A stretch of DNA of 6,221 nucleotides from Pseudomonadota bacterium. GTDB lineage: Bacteria; Pseudomonadota; Gammaproteobacteria; Burkholderiales; Burkholderiaceae_A. A program made the translations under genes and the position numbers. The notes below the pieces were generated by a model. That model was given only the letters and a program-made list of their open reading frames with translations. It ran no database searches and was not told the DNA's origin. The DNA lies in assembly GCA_002684875.1 (NCBI GenBank), contig NYVY01000091.1, positions 1-6,221 on the forward strand. Reading direction: 5' to 3'. Of this stretch, positions 1 through 5,782 are shown piece by piece (position 1 is the stretch's first letter; each line of letters starts with the position of its first letter).

Positions 1-1359
1 AATGAAAATTTAATCGAAAAAAAAACCATTCATCAGTTTTTCGATGACGAAAAACTAATGTTCCTTCCTGACCGATATATTACTGGATCTTGTCCAAAGT
101 GTAAGTCAAATGATCAGTATGGGGATTCCTGCGACAAATGTGGTGCTACTTACAGCCCAACCGATCTCTTAAATCCAGAATCAGTGTTAAGCGGAAAAAC
201 ACCAATCAAGAAAAAAACTGACCATTTTTTCTTCAAACTTTCAGATAAAAAGTGTATTAAATTCCTAAATAAGTGGGTTTTTGAAGATAACAGGCTGCAA
301 GAGGAAGCAAGGAATAAAATAAAAGAATGGCTATCAACAGATATAAATAACTCTTCCCTTATAGATTGGGATATATCGAGGGATGCTCCCTACTTCGGCT
401 TTAAAATTCCAGATCAAAAAGATAAATATTTTTATGTTTGGCTTGATGCGCCAATAGGCTACTATGCTAGCTTAATGAACTGGTGCTCTTTGTCTGGAAA
501 AAAATTCGATGATTTCGTTTCTTTAGATAGTGAATATGAACAAATTCACTTTATCGGAAAAGATATATTATATTTTCACGCTCTATTCTGGCCTGCAATA
601 CTGCACTTTGCAGGTTATAGAACACCCACTTCAATCTTCGCTCATGGTTTTCTTACTGTAAACGGAAAAAAGATGAGCAAATCAAAAGGTACTTTCGTCA
701 CCGCCCAACAATTTCTTAAATGTGATATTAACCCCGATTACTTACGGTATTATTTTGCGTGTAAATTGAATGGTTCTATGGAAGACATCGACTTAAACAT
801 CTCTGAATTTTGTCAGAAAGTTAATAGTGATTTAGTTGGAAAATTTATAAACATCCAAAGCAGATGTTCTAAGTTTTTACTTGAACACTTTGAAGGCCAT
901 GTTCTTCCAAAAGAAACGATTATGGAAATAAACTCTCAAGGGCTTGCCATTGAAAGCACCATTAAAGCAAAGTCTGACGAAATCAAAGCCTTATATTTAA
1001 CAAGAAATACCGCTCAAGCTATCCGAGACATCATGCTTCTTGTAGATCAAGTTAACCAATATTTCCAAGAAAAAAAACCATGGGAGATGATAAAATCAAG
1101 CGGGGTCGCAACTGCTGCAGGAAAGAATTATCTTCACAGCGTCTTATCCGTTGCAATAAGGTCTTTTGGGGCGTTAACTATTCTTTTAAAACCAGTTATT
1201 CCCGATACATGCAAAAAAATTGAAAGGGATGTGTTTTGTGACCTTGAACCTCTAACTTGGAACGATTTAGAGAGTATACAAATAAAAAAAATTAAAAAAG
1301 CTGATCATCTTCTAGTTAGAATAAAGCATGAGAATGTTAGCGCGCTAATGGGAGAATAA
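1..1359 (+). CDS. metG: Methionine--tRNA ligase, 3' portion (5' end outside window)
   Basis: Cytoplasmic enzyme that charges tRNA(Met) with methionine using ATP. The frame is open from base 1, so the ATG at 58 is an internal Met (MFLPDR), not the start; 452 residues are visible. In order: a zinc knuckle with four Cys (codons at 91, 100, 130 and 139), the catalytic-core stretches WDISRDAPYFGF and VWLDAPIGY, the HFIGKD segment, and the KMSKS ATP-binding loop at 670-684. The alpha-helical anticodon domain follows, with residues matching E. coli Asn391, Arg395 and Trp461 (codons at 850, 862 and 1081). By comparison with E. coli MetG about 115 N-terminal residues, including the HIGH motif, are missing off the left edge. 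The protein stops just after the anticodon domain and lacks the C-terminal EMAP/Trbp111-like tRNA-binding domain of E. coli (677 aa), giving an inferred full length near 565. It leads a tightly spaced run with the next three genes. Confidence 0.97.
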   Translation, partial: NENLIEKKTIHQFFDDEKLMFLPDRYITGSCPKCKSNDQYGDSCDKCGATYSPTDLLNPESVLSGKTPIKKKTDHFFFKLSDKKCIKFLNKWVFEDNRLQEEARNKIKEWLSTDINNSSLIDWDISRDAPYFGFKIPDQKDKYFYVWLDAPIGYYASLMNWCSLSGKKFDDFVSLDSEYEQIHFIGKDILYFHALFWPAILHFAGYRTPTSIFAHGFLTVNGKKMSKSKGTFVTAQQFLKCDINPDYLRYYFACKLNGSMEDIDLNISEFCQKVNSDLVGKFINIQSRCSKFLLEHFEGHVLPKETIMEINSQGLAIESTIKAKSDEIKALYLTRNTAQAIRDIMLLVDQVNQYFQEKKPWEMIKSSGVATAAGKNYLHSVLSVAIRSFGALTILLKPVIPDTCKKIERDVFCDLEPLTWNDLESIQIKKIKKADHLLVRIKHENVSALMGE

Positions 1360-1365
1360 ACAATT

Positions 1366-1575
1366 ATGATTCTAAAAAAGAATAAGTATAGGTCGAAAAT
1401 ATCTAGTTTTCTGGACGGATTAAAAGAAGACATACCTGACTTGGAGAAAAAACAAAGGAATGGTCGAGGAGAGTTGTGGGATAAACCAATAGAAAATAAT
1501 AAAAATACGAACCAATTAAAGAAATATAAGAAAATTAGACAAAAATCTTATGTTTACTTTGATAATAACCAATAA
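1366..1575 (+). CDS. DUF3460 family small protein
   Basis: A 69-residue, strongly basic, soluble protein of unknown function. It fits the DUF3460 family, small proteins I know mainly from Betaproteobacteria. The family hallmarks are visible: an N-terminal helix with SFLDGLK followed by P-x-L-E, then QRNGRGELWDKP in the middle, and an aromatic SYVYF ending near the C-terminus (family proteins typically end in a PYVYQ-like motif). It has no signal peptide, membrane segment or Cys. It starts 6 bases after the metG stop. A GGGAG at 1350-1354, inside the last metG codons, could serve as a ribosome-binding site, though its 11-base spacing is long. It ends 6 bases before scpA. Its fixed position between metG and scpA suggests co-expression but does not reveal its role. 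The family call rests on motif recall, not a search. Confidence 0.85.
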   Translation: MILKKNKYRSKISSFLDGLKEDIPDLEKKQRNGRGELWDKPIENNKNTNQLKKYKKIRQKSYVYFDNNQ

Positions 1576-1581
1576 ATAAAA

Positions 1582-2361
1582 ATGGACGATACCTTACTTT
1601 ATGGCGAGCCTTTGGAAAAATTTCCAGAAGGCTTATTTATCCCGCCAGATGCATTAAAAGTTTTTTTAGAGTCATTTCAAGGACCTCTTGATTTACTACT
1701 TTATTTAATAAAAAAGCAGAATTTCGATATTCTTGATATCCCTATCTCAGAAATAACCTCTCAATATCTTACTTACATTGACCAGATAAAGGGTAAAAAT
1801 CTTGAACTAGCGGCTGAGTATCTTTTAATGGCAGCGATTTTAGTAGATATTAAAACAAGAATGCTGTTACCTAGGCCAGTACTAGAGAACTTGGAAAACG
1901 GTGAGGAAATTGATCCGCGCGCAAAATTGGCTAAACAATTGCTTGAATACGAAAAGTTTAAAGAGGCTGCACAAAAGATAGAATTGATGCCACGAATAGG
2001 CCGGGATTGGTCAGTCACTGCAGTTCATCATGAATATGTTTCGAGCGAGCGAGCTTTATCTTTAAATCCATCTGATATCCTGCTAGCTTTGCAAAGAGCT
2101 ATCAATGATAACGAAAAGCTAAAGGCTCACAAAATTGCAACTGAATCTTTATCAGTAAGGGAGTTTATGTCTAACATTTTAAAACATTTAAACGAAAATG
2201 GAAATGTAGTCCTTGACAGAGTCCCTCTTATTTCTGGTACTAAGAAAAAAGCAAAACTTATAGTAATTTTTCTAGCAGTTTTAGAGTTAGCAAAAGAAGG
2301 TTCCATTGAGATAAGTCAAAGTTCATTTAATGGCCCGATATGGATCTTAAAAAACAAATAA
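1582..2361 (+). CDS. scpA: Segregation and condensation protein A (ScpA, kleisin)
   Basis: Kleisin subunit of the bacterial SMC-ScpAB condensin. It bridges the SMC heads and recruits ScpB to compact and segregate the chromosome. At 259 residues it is of normal length. The N-terminal SMC-neck-binding helices begin at the diagnostic FQGPLDLLL (residues 32-40) and continue through NFDILDIPI. The second helical stretch, LAAEYLLMAAILVDIK (76-91), is also typical, followed by MLLPR. A charged linker follows, and the C-terminal winged helix that caps the SMC head lies at about 190-255 (SVREFM, then LAVLELAKEG). The residues before FQGP (LYGEPL, FIPPDAL) are of the betaproteobacterial type and support the ATG at 1582. 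No clear Shine-Dalgarno precedes it, so translation may be coupled to the gene before. The last 22 bases overlap murB. scpB is not in the window. Confidence 0.96.
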   Translation: MDDTLLYGEPLEKFPEGLFIPPDALKVFLESFQGPLDLLLYLIKKQNFDILDIPISEITSQYLTYIDQIKGKNLELAAEYLLMAAILVDIKTRMLLPRPVLENLENGEEIDPRAKLAKQLLEYEKFKEAAQKIELMPRIGRDWSVTAVHHEYVSSERALSLNPSDILLALQRAINDNEKLKAHKIATESLSVREFMSNILKHLNENGNVVLDRVPLISGTKKKAKLIVIFLAVLELAKEGSIEISQSSFNGPIWILKNK

Positions 2362-3395
2362 AAGAAATACCATTAAAAAATCTTAAAAATTTCAACAAGT
2401 TAAAATTAGATGCATTTTGTTCTGAATTAAGGACAATTCGTGCAGAACAGGATCTTCTTAATTTTGTAAATAAAAAAAATGAAATAATTATTCTTGGAGA
2501 AGGAAGCAATGTTGTGCTTGATGCACCATCTTATCGACCATTTATAACACCTGTTTTTATTAATCAAATTAAAGGTAAACGAATAGAAAATGTTTTTGGA
2601 AAAGATGTTCATATACGCTGTAATGCTGGGGAAAACTGGCATGAATTCGTTTTGTGGACCTTGCGTAAAAAAATCCAAGGCTTAGAATGCTTGGCAGGTA
2701 TACCTGGTTCGGTAGGAGCAGCCCCAATTCAAAATATTGGAGCGTATGGATCTGAAGTTTCAGAGGCTATTCATAGTCTTCGTGTGTACGATATAAAAAA
2801 AGGGGTGATAAATTCAATAAAAAAAGAAGATTGCGAATTTGACTACAGAACTAGTTACTTTAAAAAAAAATCAAAAAACTCTTCTTCCAACTATATAATT
2901 GTGTCAATTGATTTCAAGCTTTCTAAGGAATGGAACAACCCAAATATTCCCCAATATGAAAGTGTCAAGAAATTTTTACCTGAAACTCCAGATATTTTCG
3001 CAGTGGCAGAGCAAGTAATGAAGGTAAGAAATAGTAAGTTGCCAGACTTAAAAGACTACCCTAACGTTGGTAGTTTTTTTTTAAATCCAATAATATCAAA
3101 GAGACATGCGGCAGACTTAAAAAAGAAATACCCTTTAATTCGTTTGGTACCCACTGCTGACGGTATGAAAATTTCAGCAGCTTGGCTTATAGAACAATGT
3201 AATTTTAAAGGAAAACGTTATGGAAACCTTGGTATGTTTGCAAAACATGCTTTAGTCCTCGTAAACTACGACAAAGCTAACGCCAGTGAAATCTTCTATC
3301 TTGCAACGGTTATACAGAAACAAGTTATGAAAAAATTTGACATATCATTAACGATTGAACCAATTATTATCAGTTCCGCTGAAAAACCAGTTTGA
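2340..3395 (+). CDS. murB: UDP-N-acetylmuramate dehydrogenase (UDP-N-acetylenolpyruvoylglucosamine reductase)
   Basis: FAD enzyme of the cytoplasm that reduces UDP-GlcNAc-enolpyruvate with NADPH to UDP-MurNAc, the second committed step of peptidoglycan synthesis. At 351 residues it is close to E. coli MurB (342) and resembles that E. coli-type form. Visible are the FAD-binding GEGSN (53-57), AGENWH, and the PGSVGAAPIQNIGAYG stretch. The three active-site residues are recognisable: Arg170 in DYRTSYF, Ser245 in NVGSFFLNP (proton donor) and Glu340 in TIEP, matching E. coli Arg159, Ser229 and Glu325. ATG 2340 is the first possible start, because an in-frame TAA lies at 2328-2330, and it places LKNLKNF where E. 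coli has its N-terminal SLKPWNTF. The start lies inside scpA and no good ribosome-binding site is seen, so translational coupling is likely. The 3' end overlaps the yaaA end by 26 bases on the opposite strand. Confidence 0.97.
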   Translation: MDLKKQIKEIPLKNLKNFNKLKLDAFCSELRTIRAEQDLLNFVNKKNEIIILGEGSNVVLDAPSYRPFITPVFINQIKGKRIENVFGKDVHIRCNAGENWHEFVLWTLRKKIQGLECLAGIPGSVGAAPIQNIGAYGSEVSEAIHSLRVYDIKKGVINSIKKEDCEFDYRTSYFKKKSKNSSSNYIIVSIDFKLSKEWNNPNIPQYESVKKFLPETPDIFAVAEQVMKVRNSKLPDLKDYPNVGSFFLNPIISKRHAADLKKKYPLIRLVPTADGMKISAAWLIEQCNFKGKRYGNLGMFAKHALVLVNYDKANASEIFYLATVIQKQVMKKFDISLTIEPIIISSAEKPV

Positions 3396-4131
3396 GATTA
3401 TTTGACAACTTGCCATTAAATTTATAGCCACTACAACTAAAGGATTCTAGTTCTTTGACATTTTGTATTTGATTTTTAATAATATACGCTGTCATCAAAC
3501 CTCTGGCTTTTTTCGCTTGAATTCCTACAACTTTAAAATTATCACCCTTTCTCTCTTGAAATATCGGAGTAATAACTTTTTCTGTGAGTAACTTTTTAAC
3601 TGATCTAAAATATTCATCAGATGCAAGATTTACGTAGAATTTATTTTTATGTTGGCAAATATCCTCGTTTAATAATCCAGCAATCTTGTCTCCCCACCAT
3701 TCATAAAGATTTTTTCCACGCTCATTCCTCAGAGGAGTTCCCATCTCTAACCTATGTGCTTTAATCAAATCAAATGGTCTCAAAACACCGTAAAGACCCG
3801 ATAGTATTCTCAAATGGTTTTGACAAAACGTTAAATCACTTTTACTAAATGTCTCTGGAGCCATCGAAACATAGACATCTCCGCGAAAAGCAAACAGAGC
3901 TTCTTTTGAACTACTGTCATTTTCTTCACTCAAGCTTAAATGTCTATCTTTATTTAATCTTGCCAAATTTTCGGAAATACCCATTAGTTTTTGATAATCA
4001 TTGCTTGATAAACTCTGTAAATTTTTTACGAGTTTTTGACTTTCTTGCATAAAAATTGACTCTGTGGACTCAACCTTTATATCCTTAGAATTAAAGTTAA
4101 ACGTTTTAGCTGGAGATATTAAAATTATCAT
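3370..4131 (-). CDS. yaaA: Peroxide stress protein YaaA (DUF328/UPF0246)
   Basis: YaaA of E. coli limits peroxide damage by keeping unincorporated intracellular iron low, and its fold includes a helix-hairpin-helix-like DNA-binding element. This copy has 253 residues against 258 in E. coli and looks intact. Family motifs in order: ISPAKT (5-10), FAFRGDVY (80-87), HLRILSGLYGVLRP (106-119), LEMGT (128-132), WWGD (145-148), NLASDEYF (158-165), AKKARG (206-211) and a closing KLVFQR. The ATG gives MIILISPAKT, aligned exactly with the E. coli N-terminus. An AGGA five bases upstream of the start (4137-4140 on the minus strand) is a good ribosome-binding site, yet it lies within codons 2-3 of the divergent glycosylase gene. 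The gene ends inside murB, convergently. Its promoter must lie within the glycosylase coding region. The function is by family; the pairing with a DNA glycosylase is suggestive of shared stress duty. Confidence 0.96.
   Translation of the reverse strand: MIILISPAKTFNFNSKDIKVESTESIFMQESQKLVKNLQSLSSNDYQKLMGISENLARLNKDRHLSLSEENDSSSKEALFAFRGDVYVSMAPETFSKSDLTFCQNHLRILSGLYGVLRPFDLIKAHRLEMGTPLRNERGKNLYEWWGDKIAGLLNEDICQHKNKFYVNLASDEYFRSVKKLLTEKVITPIFQERKGDNFKVVGIQAKKARGLMTAYIIKNQIQNVKELESFSCSGYKFNGKLSNNLKLVFQRN
4056..4083 (+). promoter_or_regulatory. Possible promoter of the glycosylase gene, inside yaaA
   Basis: TTGACT, a 16-base spacer and TATATC resemble a sigma-70 -35/-10 pair about 50 bases ahead of the glycosylase ATG. 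The match is moderate, and AT-rich sequence produces such pairs by chance. It is listed because a promoter for this gene has to lie within yaaA. Confidence 0.25.
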
Positions 4132-4135
4132 ATGA
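4128..4135. promoter_or_regulatory. Back-to-back divergent start codons in an 8-bp palindrome
   Basis: TCATATGA is a perfect palindrome. CAT (4129-4131) is the complement of the yaaA start and ATG (4132-4134) is the start of the glycosylase gene, so no base separates the two coding regions. There is no room for a conventional shared promoter, and each gene's promoter and leader must lie in the other gene. Both starts are well supported: yaaA by its conserved N-terminus, the glycosylase by an in-frame TAA at 4120-4122. Confidence 0.85.
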
Positions 4136-4803
4136 ATCCTAGAAAAATCATTTATCCTAGCTATTGGGACGAAGGAGTCTCAGCAATAACTTCCAAAGAT
4201 CCTATTTTAGCGAAAATAATACGAAATAATAAAGAAATTAGACTTTATAGTCATGGTAACTTTTTTTTAACTTTAGTTCGGGCAATAATTAGCCAGCAGA
4301 TCTCGAATTCAGCCGCCAAGAAAATTTCACAAAGAGTTCTTTTTTTGGTCTCGTTAGAAAACATGCTTTTAAATAAAGAATTTTCAGTTAATATCTCGGC
4401 TTCATGTTTTTTAAAATCAAAAAATAAATTTAAATATTTCGGTATATCTGAAAAAAAAATTTACTACTTAACAGAAATATCAAAAAATATAAAAAAAAAA
4501 CCTATTTACTGGAATAATCTAAAAAACTTAACCGACGATGAAATTATCAAAGCGTTGTGTTTGCATAAAGGAATTGGTTTATGGACGGCTCAAATGTACT
4601 TAATATTTCACTTAATGAGACCCAATGTATTTCCAAATAGGGATGTAGGAATCATCAACACAATTAAGGTTGCCTATAACCTCTCAAATGTTACTGAAGT
4701 TAACGCTTTAATTCCTGAGTTAAACCAAATCTGGCACCCATGGAATACAATAGCAGCTTGGTATCTTTGGTGTTACTCCGACTCATACCCAACAGTTTAT
4801 TAG
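4132..4803 (+). CDS. AlkA-like DNA-3-methyladenine glycosylase (HhH-GPD family)
   Basis: Base-excision-repair glycosylase that removes alkylated bases such as 3-methyladenine from DNA, by family. The protein has 223 residues and corresponds to the HhH-GPD core only; the N-terminal domain of E. coli AlkA (282 aa) is absent, as in many short proteins of this family. Visible are SQQIS (54-58) in the first helical part, FGISEKK (103-109), the hairpin KGIGLWTAQM (146-155) with its DNA-backbone-binding Gly147 and Gly149, and the expected catalytic Asp171 in FPNRDVG. Family members often have two Asp here; the first is Arg in this protein and the catalytic one is kept. The C-terminal WHPWNTIAAWYLW fits the family end. 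The middle is very Lys-rich and includes an A10 tract at 4491-4500. It lacks the Cys cluster of EndoIII/MutY-type iron-sulphur enzymes, which argues against those. It is divergent from yaaA and convergent with the transporter after a 3-base gap. The exact damaged base it prefers cannot be read. Confidence 0.9.
   Translation: MNPRKIIYPSYWDEGVSAITSKDPILAKIIRNNKEIRLYSHGNFFLTLVRAIISQQISNSAAKKISQRVLFLVSLENMLLNKEFSVNISASCFLKSKNKFKYFGISEKKIYYLTEISKNIKKKPIYWNNLKNLTDDEIIKALCLHKGIGLWTAQMYLIFHLMRPNVFPNRDVGIINTIKVAYNLSNVTEVNALIPELNQIWHPWNTIAAWYLWCYSDSYPTVY
4137..4140 (-). promoter_or_regulatory. Ribosome-binding site of yaaA
   Basis: On the minus strand AGGA stands five bases before the yaaA ATG, an ordinary Shine-Dalgarno spacing. 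It fixes the yaaA start and is unusual in being coding sequence of the opposite gene. The glycosylase side has only a GGAG at 4112-4115, 16 bases from its ATG, which is too far to be convincing. Confidence 0.55.
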
Positions 4804-4806
4804 TTA

Positions 4807-5595
4807 CTAATGTGAAAAAAGGGAACTTACACCAATCAATATAATACCCATGAACAGCCAAAAAACCTGTTTAAATGCCTTGTCGATCCGAGTTCTCTTT
4901 TTTAATTGTGGAATAAGGTCAGCAAGGGCTACATATAAAAAACTACTCGATGCTAAAACTAATAAATAAGGGAGGACCTCGTAAAAACTATCCAAAAGAT
5001 AAAAACTTAACACACCTCCAATAACTGAAAATAACCCTGCGAAAGAAACATATTTAATTGCGGTAGAAAACGAAGAGGTTTCCTCTTTTATTAATGCTAT
5101 ATCGGCAATATGGTGAGGTATTTCGTGAGTTATTACCGCAAGAGTCGCGAGAATACCGACGCGAATATCAGCAATAAAAGCTGCCGCTATTAAAACTCCG
5201 TCTCCAAACTTATGGATTGAATCACCTAAAATGAGAATTACATAGCGACCCCCAAAACTTATAGTTTGTATCTCCCCAGTTTCCAATGAATTTTTTTTAT
5301 TTAAGTTTGGTAATTCATCCTCATCGTGACTATGGTGGTACAAGTGTAACTTATTTAAAAGAAAGAAAAACACTAGTCCCAGCAAGAGGGTAAGAGTGAG
5401 TGGTGAATGATGATCTACCAAGTGAAAAGCTTCAGGCAACAAATTTAAAAAGGCTGTGGAAAGCAATGCTCCAGCAGCAAAACTCAAAAAATAATCCCCG
5501 TATTTGGACAAAAAATTTATACTTAGAAAGCCAGCAACCAAAACGCTCCCTACACCAGCAACCAAAGTTCCGATCAAAATATAAATAACTATCAT
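4807..5595 (-). CDS. ZIP family metal (zinc) transporter
   Basis: Inner-membrane ZIP-family carrier, probably moving Zn2+ or a similar divalent metal into the cytoplasm. I chose the ATG at 5595 (262 aa); an in-frame TTG two codons upstream (5601) is the alternative. Eight hydrophobic segments fit the family, at about residues 2-27, 34-60, 65-85, 118-140, 146-170, 178-201, 207-229 and 241-260. Between segments 3 and 4 is a loop with HLYHHSHDEDE (84-94), a typical His/acid-rich metal-binding loop. The metal-site motifs are HKFGDG in segment 4 and HEIPHHIAD in segment 5. The first departs from the common HN-x-x-D/E-G form by Lys replacing Asn, so the second metal of the binuclear site may be missing. 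Segment 7 has ALADLIPQL, also typical. No other transport gene is adjacent. The gene ends 3 bases from the glycosylase stop with no terminator visible. The substrate is inferred from the family only. Confidence 0.92.
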   Translation of the reverse strand: MIVIYILIGTLVAGVGSVLVAGFLSINFLSKYGDYFLSFAAGALLSTAFLNLLPEAFHLVDHHSPLTLTLLLGLVFFFLLNKLHLYHHSHDEDELPNLNKKNSLETGEIQTISFGGRYVILILGDSIHKFGDGVLIAAAFIADIRVGILATLAVITHEIPHHIADIALIKEETSSFSTAIKYVSFAGLFSVIGGVLSFYLLDSFYEVLPYLLVLASSSFLYVALADLIPQLKKRTRIDKAFKQVFWLFMGIILIGVSSLFSH

Positions 5596-5608
5596 ATCCA
5601 ACTGTCAA
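5580..5608 (-). promoter_or_regulatory. Sigma-70-like promoter pair overlapping the ZIP gene start
   Basis: On the minus strand TTGACA (5603-5608, a perfect -35), a 17-base spacer and TTTATA (5580-5585) form a near-consensus pair. It straddles the transporter start codon, so a transcript from it would begin about 20 bases inside the gene and could not carry the ATG. It is either a chance match, a cryptic promoter, or a hint that the true start lies further in, which would cost most of the first membrane segment. Confidence 0.3.
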
Positions 5609-5782
5609 CTAATTGAGCTATCATTAGCCCCTTTACTGTTCAGCCTTTCCTTAATCAGAATTTGAAGAACTTAACCACCAAAACGTCCGCACTTACAAGA
5701 GTGAAAACAGAGCATTGAAATATATTATCGTTTCATTACCCGAGGAGATGCAAACTCTTAAAACCACCGCTACTCATTATAA
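5596..5782 (-). other. Intergenic spacer between aceA and the ZIP gene
   Basis: This is the only non-coding stretch of any size in the window and probably contains the aceA 3' end and the transporter leader. I see no strong hairpin-plus-T-run terminator. Weak stems are present: TGAAA/TTTCA around a 10-base loop near 5717-5736, and GGGCT/AGCTC near 5615-5630. A TATAAT hexamer (5776-5781) overlaps the aceA stop region. A 14-codon Cys-rich reading frame lies at 5671-5715. I recognise no tRNA, repeat or known riboswitch. Confidence 0.6.
5776..5781 (-). promoter_or_regulatory. Consensus -10 hexamer just after aceA
   Basis: A perfect TATAAT begins two bases after the aceA TGA, reading toward the ZIP gene. 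No good -35 stands 16-18 bases upstream. If active it would give the transporter a leader of roughly 170 bases. It may be chance in AT-rich DNA. Confidence 0.25.

Noticed and set aside
58..60. ATG at 58 as the start of metG
   Set aside because: Sequence upstream in the same frame (KKTIHQF, DDEKLMFLPDR) matches the MetG interior, so the gene is cut by the window edge.
1773..2018. Minus-strand open frame inside scpA
   Set aside because: It is a shadow of scpA, whose sense frame has clear kleisin motifs; the antisense product has no recognisable features.
2427..2678. Minus-strand open frame inside murB
   Set aside because: It lies opposite conserved MurB FAD-binding sequence and has no start context or family resemblance.
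3849..4052. Plus-strand frame inside yaaA
   Set aside because: It is antisense to conserved YaaA coding sequence and looks like a shadow frame.
4132..4803. Endonuclease III or MutY identity for the HhH-GPD protein
   Set aside because: There is no C-terminal four-Cys iron-sulphur cluster, the hairpin lacks the EndoIII-type catalytic Lys, and the end of the protein matches short AlkA-like proteins.
5602..5782. Riboswitch, Zur operator or tRNA in the aceA-ZIP spacer
   Set aside because: Only weak 4-5 bp stems were seen, no Zur-like dyad, and no cloverleaf or conserved riboswitch core.
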